This document shows, piece by piece, positions 1 through 5,540 of a stretch of DNA of 6,946 nucleotides. This DNA comes from Burkholderiales bacterium (lineage in GTDB: Bacteria; Pseudomonadota; Gammaproteobacteria; Burkholderiales; SG8-41), in the NCBI GenBank assembly GCA_019746155.1, contig JAIESJ010000021.1:1-6946 (forward strand), given 5' to 3'. Position 1 is the stretch's first letter; every line of letters begins with the position of its first letter. A model generated the notes under the pieces. The model searched no databases, was not told where the DNA came from, and saw only the letters and a program-made list of their open reading frames with translations. Position numbers and translations under genes: made by a program.

Positions 1-1
1 C

Positions 2-775
2 AATCGCGGCGGCGCCGGTGGCACCCTCGGCACCGACATCGCGGCCAAGGCGCCGGCCGACGGCCATACCCTGCTGATCAACAACATCAGTCTGGCGGTC
101 AACGCCACGCTCTTCCCCAAGCTGCCTTATGACACGCTCAAGGATCTGGCGCCGGTTACCCTGGTGGGCAGACAGCCCAATATCCTGGTCGTGTATCCGT
201 CCGTGCCCGCCAAATCGATGCGCGAGCTGCTGGATCTGGCACGGGCCAAGCCCGGCCAGCTCAATTACGGCTCCGGCGGCGTGGGGACCGCTTCGCATCT
301 TGCGACCGAGCTGCTCAAGCTCATGACCAAAGTCGACATGGTGCATATTCCCTACAAGGGTCTGGGGCCCGCGCTCACAGACCTCATGGGCGGGCGGGTT
401 CAGCTGATCATCTCGACCATGGCCTCGGCGCTCCCCCATTTGAAGGCCGGAAAGCTGCGGCCGCTGGCAGTCACCACGAACCGGCGCTCGTCTTTTTTCC
501 CGGAAGTGCCGACGATGGAGGAGGCGGGGGTCCGCGGCTACGAATTCAGCACCTGGTACGGGTTGCTGGTGCCCGCAGGAACGCCCCAGCCCATCACCGC
601 CAGGCTGAATGCGGAAATGACCAAAATCCTGAGTTCCGACGCCACTAAAGAGCAATTCCGCGTGCAGGGCCTGGAAGCCACGTCCACTTCGCCGGCTGAG
701 TTCGGCAGCTACCTCAGGTCCGAGGTGGACAAATGGGGCAAGGTCGTCAAGGCCTCCGGCGCGCGCCCGGATTAA
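2..775 (+). CDS. Bug/TctC-family tripartite tricarboxylate transporter solute-binding protein (5' end missing)
   Basis: This is the C-terminal 257 residues of a periplasmic binding protein of the Bug (TctC) family. These proteins normally capture small carboxylates and pass them to a TctA/TctB permease, or act as orphan sensors. The frame is open from base 2 and begins NRGGAGGTLGTDIAAKAPADG, the conserved Bug segment usually followed by a hydrophobic strand as here (HTLLINN). NYGSGGVGTASHLATELL and the C-terminal VPAGTPQP stretch are also family hallmarks. Family members are about 320-330 residues, so roughly 65 N-terminal residues, including the signal peptide, lie outside the window. The TAA at 773-775 is followed 16 bases later by the metallo-hydrolase gene on the same strand. 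No tctA or tctB is visible. The ligand cannot be read from the sequence. The family call is secure; its role alongside the downstream lyase and hydratase is a guess. Confidence 0.95.
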   Translation, partial: NRGGAGGTLGTDIAAKAPADGHTLLINNISLAVNATLFPKLPYDTLKDLAPVTLVGRQPNILVVYPSVPAKSMRELLDLARAKPGQLNYGSGGVGTASHLATELLKLMTKVDMVHIPYKGLGPALTDLMGGRVQLIISTMASALPHLKAGKLRPLAVTTNRRSSFFPEVPTMEEAGVRGYEFSTWYGLLVPAGTPQPITARLNAEMTKILSSDATKEQFRVQGLEATSTSPAEFGSYLRSEVDKWGKVVKASGARPD

Positions 776-791
776 AGAGCGCAACCCTCTC

Positions 792-1868
792 ATGGCCAGG
801 TTGGTCGCCATTTCCGGCAGCGGCGCTAAAGGGCCGGCGTGCTTCATGATCGAAGCCGGCGCGGCGCGGTTCATGCTCGATCTCGGCTATGGCCCACAGC
901 CGGGACTGTGGCCCAGCGTCGACAGCGTCGGCAGAATCGATGCGCTGCTGCTCTCCCACGGCCATCGCGATCATGCGGGCGGGTTGTCGCTGCTGCCGAA
1001 AATCGGCAACCCCCCGGTTTACGCCACCGCAACCGTGGCGCGCATGCTGCCACCCGAGATAGTGGCAAACACGCTGCCCGAGCAGGGCGTGAGCGAAGTG
1101 TTGGGCGTGCGCGTCGAAACTGGGCGCTCGGGTCACGCGCCAGGCGGCGTATGGATCCACCTGGCACTTGGCAACGGCGTGTTGTACATGGGTGATTATT
1201 CAATAGAATCAATGGTTTATGCTTATGACCCGCCGCCGCCCGCAGAGCTCGTCATTCTCGACGCCTCTTACGGCGGTTACGAAACGGCGCTCGCCGAGTG
1301 CCAGAAAAACCTCGATCCGCTGTTCGATGAAGCACGCCTGCTGCTGCCGGTGCCGGAAGGCGGGCGTGGTCCGGAAATTGCGCTCCATCTTGTGCGCAGC
1401 GGCCGTGATGCACCCTACATCGATGAGGCGATGCGGTCCGCGCTGCGGCGATTGGCCAACACCGATCACGCTTCGCTCCGGGAAGGCGTTGCCGCAGACC
1501 TCGCCCGGCTCGCGGCCACGGCAAAAACCATCGACGGCCCGCTCGGCGTGATGCTCGCCAGCCGCGCCGATGCCACTGCGGGGGAAGCGGCGCGGCTCAT
1601 CGGGCAATGGGAGCATGCGGCCGAGCCTGGGATCGTATTTACCGGTTACATCCCGCCCGGCACGCCGGCGGAGCGGCTCACCCGCAGCGGCCGCGCGAAA
1701 TACCTGCGCTGGAACGTCCATCCGCGGCTTTCCGACAATGCCGCGCTGGTGCGCTCGGCCGGCGCGCGCACCGTGGTGCCGGCCTTCGGCGAGGCCAGGC
1801 ACCTGCCGGCGTGGCAGCGGGCATTCGCGCCGGCGCGCGTCGTGGTCAACCAAACTGTCGAGCTTTGA
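792..1868 (+). CDS. MBL-fold metallo-hydrolase, beta-CASP-like
   Basis: This 358-residue cytoplasmic protein has the metallo-beta-lactamase fold. The metal-binding motifs are in order: D30 in the first acidic motif, HGHRDH at 56-61, H115 in GHAPGG, and D135 in MGDYS. After them come features typical of beta-CASP nucleases: D157 in LDASYGG, the GGRGPE loop at 190-195, and GYIPPGTPAERL at 285-296, which resembles the usual FTGYQ-type segment. Near the end, the stretch WNVHPRLSD (308-315) sits where beta-CASP proteins have their SxHAD motif B, but the residue two before the Asp is Leu and the only His is H310, so that motif is degenerate or shifted. RNA or DNA processing is possible but not shown; a small-molecule hydrolase is equally possible. 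The start at 792 gives a normal MBL N-terminus, though only a weak AGAG lies 12 bases upstream. The stop shares one base with the next start, implying co-translation with the phosphatase. Confidence 0.9.
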   Translation: MARLVAISGSGAKGPACFMIEAGAARFMLDLGYGPQPGLWPSVDSVGRIDALLLSHGHRDHAGGLSLLPKIGNPPVYATATVARMLPPEIVANTLPEQGVSEVLGVRVETGRSGHAPGGVWIHLALGNGVLYMGDYSIESMVYAYDPPPPAELVILDASYGGYETALAECQKNLDPLFDEARLLLPVPEGGRGPEIALHLVRSGRDAPYIDEAMRSALRRLANTDHASLREGVAADLARLAATAKTIDGPLGVMLASRADATAGEAARLIGQWEHAAEPGIVFTGYIPPGTPAERLTRSGRAKYLRWNVHPRLSDNAALVRSAGARTVVPAFGEARHLPAWQRAFAPARVVVNQTVEL

Positions 1869-2431
1869 TGCCGGAACCGCAGGCCATCCCGCTCCTGAGG
1901 CATCCGTTTTATTTCGTGCGCCACGGCGAAACCGAAAGCAATCTGCGCGGCACCGTGGCCGGCACGACTGACGTGCCGCTCACCGAACGCGGACACCTCC
2001 AGGCCGGCGCGGCTGCCGACATACTCAAACCGCTCGGCATTACCGCCGTCTACGCCAGCGCCCTGCGCCGCGCGCGCGATACCGCCGGCCACATCGCAGC
2101 CGCGCTGGTGCTGCCGGTCACGGTCATACCGGAACTCGGCGAACGCAACTGGGGCGAACTCGAAGGCAAGCCTGGTGAACTGCGCATGCGCGGCATGACG
2201 CCGCCGGGCGCGGAAACACCGGAGCAATTCAGTCGGCGCGTCCTGCGGGCGCTGGCCAAAATCGATGCCGATGGCGCGCCGCTCATCGTCGCCCACTCCG
2301 GGGTTTTCCGCGTGCTGTGCCGCACGCTCGGCATCGCCGAGCCCGAGGCGCCCGTCGCCAATTGCCAGCCCGTGCGCTTCGTGCCGCCCGACGACAAGCA
2401 GCGCGCGGCCTGGCGGTTTGAGGTGCTGTGA
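1868..2431 (+). CDS. Histidine phosphatase family protein (phosphoglycerate mutase-like)
   Basis: This 187-residue protein belongs to the histidine phosphatase superfamily, which hydrolyses phosphomonoesters through a phospho-histidine intermediate. The catalytic motif RHGETESN is at residues 18-25 with nucleophile H19. YASALRRARDTA (62-73) supplies the usual second arginine region. GERNWGELEGK (91-101) carries the acidic proton donor, and VAHSG (141-145) contains the second catalytic histidine, H143. All core residues are present, so it should be active. The size and the GxxNWGELEGK segment resemble CobC/GpmB-like phosphatases, but the substrate is not identifiable. The ATG at 1868 overlaps the preceding TGA as TGATG, so translation is probably coupled to the metallo-hydrolase. 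The in-frame extension upstream to 1607 runs through the metallo-hydrolase gene and lacks family similarity. About ten residues precede the first strand, which is slightly long but normal. Confidence 0.92.
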   Translation: MPEPQAIPLLRHPFYFVRHGETESNLRGTVAGTTDVPLTERGHLQAGAAADILKPLGITAVYASALRRARDTAGHIAAALVLPVTVIPELGERNWGELEGKPGELRMRGMTPPGAETPEQFSRRVLRALAKIDADGAPLIVAHSGVFRVLCRTLGIAEPEAPVANCQPVRFVPPDDKQRAAWRFEVL

Positions 2432-2454
2432 CGCCACAGGAACCGGGCGGGATT

Positions 2455-2474
2455 GCGGCTATAATTGCCGCGAT
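2455..2474 (+). promoter_or_regulatory. Putative -10 box of a promoter for the lyase gene
   Basis: A perfect TATAAT lies at 2460-2465 in an otherwise GC-rich gap, 33 bases before the lyase ATG. No good TTGACA-like -35 sits at 16-18 bases spacing; CAGGAA at 2437-2442 is the nearest candidate and is poor. The box is flanked by complementary arms GCGGC (2455-2459) and GCCGC (2467-2471). It suggests that the lyase and the genes after it can be transcribed independently of the phosphatase. This rests on the motif alone. Confidence 0.5.
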
Positions 2475-2489
2475 ACCCACCCCCCTGCC

Positions 2490-2494
2490 GAGGA
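2490..2494 (+). promoter_or_regulatory. Ribosome binding site of the lyase gene
   Basis: GAGGA ends four bases before the ATG at 2499 and is followed by an A-run (AGGAAAAAATG). The spacing is a little short but it is the only Shine-Dalgarno-like site nearby. It fixes the start at 2499 rather than the longer in-frame opening at 2265, which would overlap the phosphatase gene. Confidence 0.7.
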
Positions 2495-2498
2495 AAAA

Positions 2499-3395
2499 AT
2501 GACTGACCGTGCCACGACGCGCCTGCGCGCGCTGCTTGCCCAACCCGGCTGTGTCGTCGCGCCGGGGGTCGCCGACGCGCTCGCCGCGCGGCTGGTGGCG
2601 CTCGAAGGATTCGAAGCCGTTTACATGACGGGCTTCGGCACCAGTCTCACGCGGCTCGGCATGCCCGATGTTGGCTTGCTCACCGCGAGCGAAATGGTGG
2701 ACAATGCCGGTCGTATCGCCGATGCCTCCGGCCTGCCAGTAGTGGCCGACGCCGACACCGGTTACGGCAATCCCATCAACACCCGCCGCACCATCCGCGA
2801 TTTCGAAAAAGCAGGCGTGGCCGGCGTGCACATCGAAGACCAGATGTGGCCCAAGCGCTGCGGCCACCTCGCGGGCAAACGCGTCATTCCCACCGCCGAG
2901 ATGGTGGCGAAAATCAAGGCCGCGTGCGACGCGCGCACCGATCCCGACTTCGTCATCATCACGCGCACCGACGCCATCGCGGTCGAGGGTCTGAGGGCGG
3001 CGCTCGAGCGCGGCGAGCGTTACCGCGAAGCCGGCGCCGATATGCTGTTCATCGAAGCGCCGGTGGGCCGCGCCGAGGTCGAGCGCGTGGCGAATCATTT
3101 CAAGGGCGTGCCGCTGCTCTACAACATGGCGGCCAGCGGCAAGACCCCCGATCTGCCGGCTGACGAACTCGGCAGGCTGGGTTTCAAGCTCGCGATCTAT
3201 CCCAACTGGCTGATCCTCGCCGCGATCCCGGCGATGCAGCAGCTGCTCCGCGAGCTCAAGCGCACCGGTTCCATCGCCCACCTGCGCGACAAGGTCGCGA
3301 CCTTCAAGCAGTTCACCGACATTGCCGGACTGCCGGAAATTCAAAAACTCGAGGCGCGCTACGGGGTGCCTGAGGATCAGCGCGCGAGCTTGTGA
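2499..3395 (+). CDS. Isocitrate lyase/PEP mutase superfamily C-C bond lyase
   Basis: This 298-residue protein is a TIM-barrel enzyme of the isocitrate lyase/phosphoenolpyruvate mutase superfamily. The Mg-binding and oxo-acid site is clear: YMTGFGTS (42-49), DADTGYGN (84-91), EDQ (113-115), ITRTD (154-158), FIEAP (184-188) and YNMA (208-211). The flexible loop reads PKRCGH (118-123), so the catalytic cysteine C121 of true lyases such as methylisocitrate lyase and 2,3-dimethylmalate lyase is present. Oxaloacetate decarboxylases and PEP mutases usually lack this cysteine. The length matches methylisocitrate lyase (about 295), not the longer isocitrate lyase (about 430 or more). The expected reaction is retro-aldol/Claisen cleavage of a 2-hydroxy or alkyl-malate type acid to pyruvate or another oxo acid plus a shorter acid. 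No prpC or acnD is nearby, so a methylcitrate-cycle role is not supported here. The leuC-type gene starts 58 bases downstream, suggesting a hydratase-lyase pair. The exact substrate is unknown. Confidence 0.92.
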   Translation: MTDRATTRLRALLAQPGCVVAPGVADALAARLVALEGFEAVYMTGFGTSLTRLGMPDVGLLTASEMVDNAGRIADASGLPVVADADTGYGNPINTRRTIRDFEKAGVAGVHIEDQMWPKRCGHLAGKRVIPTAEMVAKIKAACDARTDPDFVIITRTDAIAVEGLRAALERGERYREAGADMLFIEAPVGRAEVERVANHFKGVPLLYNMAASGKTPDLPADELGRLGFKLAIYPNWLILAAIPAMQQLLRELKRTGSIAHLRDKVATFKQFTDIAGLPEIQKLEARYGVPEDQRASL

Positions 3396-3417
3396 GCGCA
3401 AGCACCCGGGACACACG

Positions 3418-3453
3418 CTTAACTATCTGTTTTATAAAGAAGTATATCTCAGC
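3418..3453 (+). promoter_or_regulatory. AT-rich leader of the leuC-type gene, possible promoter
   Basis: The 58-base gap between the lyase stop and the leuC-type ATG ends in a strikingly AT-rich stretch, CTTAACTATCTGTTTTATAA and onward, in very GC-rich surroundings. TATAAA at 3433-3438 could be a -10 box, but no convincing -35 is visible. GAAG at 3439-3442 is the best Shine-Dalgarno candidate, 11 bases from the ATG, so initiation looks weak. The region may be a secondary promoter or simply a low-structure initiation region. Confidence 0.25.
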
Positions 3454-4863
3454 ATGCCGAATCCCCGCACGATGCTCGACAAGATCTGGGAGCGCCACGT
3501 CATCGTGCGCCGCGGCAGCGGCGAGACACTGCTCTTCGTCGACCGCAACTTCGTGCACGAAGGCTCGATGTTCGCCTTCGGCGCGCTCGCGAAGGAAGAC
3601 CGTAAAGTGCGCAGGCCGCGTCAGACCTTCGCGGTCGCGGACCATTACGTGCCGACCCTCGACCGCGACCGCGGCATCGCCGGCGTCACCGACCCCGAAG
3701 TGCGCAACATGATCGAATTGCTCGAGAACAACGCCCGTGCCAACGGCGTGGCCCACTTTGGCATCGACGATCCGCGCCAGGGCATCGTCCACGTCGTCGG
3801 CCCCGAGCTGGGCATCACCCAGCCCGGGCTCATCGTCACCTGCGGCGACTCGCACACCTCGACCCACGGCGCGCTCGGCGCGCTCGCCTTCGGCATCGGC
3901 GCGTCGCAATTGAAGCAGATTCTCGCCACGCAGTGCCTGTGGCAGAAGAAGCCGAAAACGCTGCGCGTCACCGTCGACGGTGCGCTCGGGCCCGGGGTCG
4001 GCGCCAAGGACGTGATTCTCGCCATCATCGCGAAGATCGGCACCGCTGGCGCCACGGGCTACGCAATCGAGTACGCCGGCGCGGCGATACGCGGACTCAG
4101 CATCGAAGGCCGCATGACCGTGTGCAATATGTCGATCGAGGCGGGGGCGCGCGCCGGCATGGTCGCGCCCGACGAGAAGACCATCGCCTACCTCGAGGGA
4201 CGCGATTATTCGCCCAAGGGCGCGCACTGGGACCAGGCGGTGGCGCAGTGGCGCACGCTGCCGAGCGACGACGGCGCGGCCTTCGACCGTGAGGTCGCGC
4301 TCGATGCGAACGCATTGGAGCCGATGGTGACCTGGGGCACGAGCCCCGAGGAGGCGGCACCGGTCGGGGCTGCCGTGCCCGATCCGGCCGCGATCGGCGA
4401 TCCCGACAAGCGCGCCCACGCGGTGCAGGCGCTCGCCTACATGGATTTGAAGCCCGGCACGCCGCTTACCGATATCCGCATCGACCGCGCCTTCATCGGC
4501 ACCTGCACCAACGGACGCATCGAGGACCTGCGCGCCGCGGCGCAGGTGCTGAAAGGCCGCAAGGTGGCCGTGCCGTCATGGGTTTCGCCGGGCTCGAGCG
4601 CGGTGAAGCGCCAGGCGGAGGCGGAAGGGCTCGACCGGATTTTCCGCGAGGCGGGGTTCGAGTGGCGCGCATCGGGCTGCTCGAGCTGCGTGGCGATGAA
4701 CGGCGACAGCGTGCCGGCGGGCATGCGCTGCGCGTCGACCTCGAACCGCAATTTCGAGGGCCGCCAGGGCAAGGGCGCGCGCACCCACCTGATGAGCCCG
4801 GCGATGGTCGCAGCGGCAGCGGTCACCGGCCGCATCACCGACGTGCGCAAGCTCTTTTCCTAA
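3454..4863 (+). CDS. leuC: LeuC-type aconitase-family large subunit (3-isopropylmalate dehydratase large subunit or paralogue)
   Basis: This 469-residue protein is the [4Fe-4S] large subunit of an isopropylmalate isomerase-type hydro-lyase, usual length about 466-470. The cluster cysteines are C351 (GTCTN), C409 and C412 (GCSSC). Other hallmarks are TCGDSHTSTHGALGALAFGI (129-148), VAPDEKT (237-243) and CASTSNRNFEGRQG (426-439), the last with substrate-binding arginines. Compared with canonical enterobacterial LeuC recalled from memory, several conserved positions differ. HEVTSPQAF is HEGSMFAF (35-42), SEVEHVLATQ is SQLKQILATQ (151-160), GSCTNSR is GTCTNGR (349-355), and the stretch after KGRKVA is about two residues shorter. 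These changes suggest a paralogue with a shifted substrate such as citraconate, dimethylmaleate or another alkyl-malate, but leucine biosynthesis is not excluded. The start at 3454 was chosen because LeuC proteins have a few residues before the xLWxxHVV segment; 3472 is a shorter alternative. The partner subunit gene follows after 61 bases. Confidence 0.9.
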   Translation: MPNPRTMLDKIWERHVIVRRGSGETLLFVDRNFVHEGSMFAFGALAKEDRKVRRPRQTFAVADHYVPTLDRDRGIAGVTDPEVRNMIELLENNARANGVAHFGIDDPRQGIVHVVGPELGITQPGLIVTCGDSHTSTHGALGALAFGIGASQLKQILATQCLWQKKPKTLRVTVDGALGPGVGAKDVILAIIAKIGTAGATGYAIEYAGAAIRGLSIEGRMTVCNMSIEAGARAGMVAPDEKTIAYLEGRDYSPKGAHWDQAVAQWRTLPSDDGAAFDREVALDANALEPMVTWGTSPEEAAPVGAAVPDPAAIGDPDKRAHAVQALAYMDLKPGTPLTDIRIDRAFIGTCTNGRIEDLRAAAQVLKGRKVAVPSWVSPGSSAVKRQAEAEGLDRIFREAGFEWRASGCSSCVAMNGDSVPAGMRCASTSNRNFEGRQGKGARTHLMSPAMVAAAAVTGRITDVRKLFS

Positions 4864-4872
4864 ATACAATGG

Positions 4873-4913
4873 AACCGCAGATGAACACCGATAATCGGCG
4901 TCCATCGGCGGTT
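4873..4913. repeat. 20-bp imperfect inverted repeat (dispersed palindromic element) between leuC and leuD
   Basis: Arms 4873-4892 and 4894-4913 are reverse complements at 17 of 20 positions, separated by a single A. The centre CCGATAATCGG and the ends AACCG/CGGTT are perfect. In the bottom-strand transcript two of the three mismatches become G-U pairs, so the hairpin is more stable in that direction. The wording (CCGCAGATGAACAC and its complement-like arm) resembles short palindromic repeats found scattered between genes in many environmental bacteria; that resemblance is from memory. There is no T-run after it, so it is not a standard terminator. It fills most of the 61-base gap and ends directly at the leuD Shine-Dalgarno site. 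Confidence 0.75.
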
Positions 4914-4928
4914 AAGGACTGCTTATGA
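4881..4928 (+). other. 15-codon mini-ORF overlapping the leuD start (ATGA)
   Basis: An ATG at 4881 inside the palindrome opens a frame coding for MNTDNRRPSAVKDCL. Its TGA (4926-4928) overlaps the leuD ATG (4925-4927) as ATGA. No ribosome binding site is evident before it, since the sequence upstream is the left repeat arm. It is probably a by-product of the repeat rather than a true gene, but if translated it could couple ribosomes onto leuD. Confidence 0.2.
4914..4918 (+). promoter_or_regulatory. Ribosome binding site of the leuD-type gene
   Basis: AAGGA lies six bases before the ATG at 4925, a near-ideal site that fixes the leuD start. It immediately follows the last base of the palindromic repeat, so folding of the repeat should leave it accessible. 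Confidence 0.75.
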
Positions 4929-5533
4929 CGCCATTCAGCAGGCTCACCGCGGTCGCCGCGCCGCTCGACCTGGCCAACGTCGACACCGACAAGATCATCC
5001 CGGCGCGTTTCCTGAGAAAACCGCGCGACCCGGGCTACGATCCCTATCTCTTCTACGATATGCGCTTCAACGCCGAGGGACGCGAGCGTCCGGACTTCGT
5101 GCTGAACCATCCCGCGTACCGCAAAGCGGGCATCCTGGTCGCGGGCGCCAATTTCGGCTGTGGCTCCTCGCGCGAAGGCGCGGTTTATGCCTTGATGGAT
5201 TACGGCATACGCGCGGTGATCGCGCCCTCGTTCGGCGATATCCATTACGCCAACGCGCTGCAGAACGGCATGCTTCCGGTGCTGCTGCCGGAGGAAACCT
5301 GCCGCAGGCTGCGAGAACAGCTCCGTGAACAGCCGGGCACGCGGATTACCGTCGATCTCGAAGCGCAGACCGTGACTGCGCCCGACGGGAAAACGCACCG
5401 CTTCGAAATCGACGCCGGCACGAAAGAAACGCTCCTGAAGGGTCTCGACGAGGTCGCGCTCGTGCTGCAGCACCTGCCGGAGATCGAGGCGTTCGAAAAA
5501 CGCTACCACGGCGAAGCGCCGTGGCTGGCGTGA
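4925..5533 (+). CDS. leuD: LeuD-type aconitase-family small subunit (3-isopropylmalate dehydratase small subunit or paralogue)
   Basis: This 202-residue swivel-domain subunit pairs with the LeuC-type protein to complete the hydro-lyase active site. Recognisable segments are PLDLANVDTDKIIPARFL (13-30), DFVLNHPAYRKAGILVA (57-73), the substrate-binding loop NFGCGSSRE (76-84) with S81, S82 and R83, IAPSFGDIHYAN (99-110) and the terminal ALVLQH region. The length fits proteobacterial LeuD (about 200-215). Deviations from canonical LeuD, compared from memory, are SREGAVYAL instead of SREHAPWAL (82-90), FLRKPRDPGYD (29-39) where the specificity loop normally reads FLxxxxRTGFG, and DAGTKETLLKGLD (163-175) where canonical proteins have DxFRxxCxxxGLD. 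The changes fall at or near substrate-recognising loops, supporting a paralogue with altered specificity. No leuB follows; the next gene is a convergent peroxiredoxin. Confidence 0.9.
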   Translation: MTPFSRLTAVAAPLDLANVDTDKIIPARFLRKPRDPGYDPYLFYDMRFNAEGRERPDFVLNHPAYRKAGILVAGANFGCGSSREGAVYALMDYGIRAVIAPSFGDIHYANALQNGMLPVLLPEETCRRLREQLREQPGTRITVDLEAQTVTAPDGKTHRFEIDAGTKETLLKGLDEVALVLQHLPEIEAFEKRYHGEAPWLA

Positions 5534-5540
5534 GAGCACA

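Noticed and set aside
2265..2498. N-terminal extension of the lyase in the same frame
   Set aside because: It would overlap the phosphatase gene, its translation is Ser/Pro/Arg-rich and unlike the family, and GAGGA with ATG at 2499 explains the start.
2283..3416. Long bottom-strand open frame (377 codons) opposite the lyase gene
   Set aside because: It is the antisense shadow of a well-recognised lyase gene in GC-rich DNA, with arginine/histidine-rich low-complexity translation and no family motifs.
3313..4419. Long bottom-strand open frame (368 codons) opposite the leuC-type gene
   Set aside because: The top strand encodes an intact LeuC-type protein with all cluster cysteines; the antisense translation shows no recognisable domain.
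4864..4924. A small lipoprotein (entericidin-like) gene between leuC and leuD, as seen in some betaproteobacterial leu operons
   Set aside because: The gap is only 61 bases, is filled by the palindrome, and encodes no signal peptide or lipobox.
3454..5533. A standard leucine operon leuC-leuD-leuB
   Set aside because: No leuB or asd follows; the next gene is a convergent peroxiredoxin. A leucine role for LeuCD itself is not excluded, only the operon layout.
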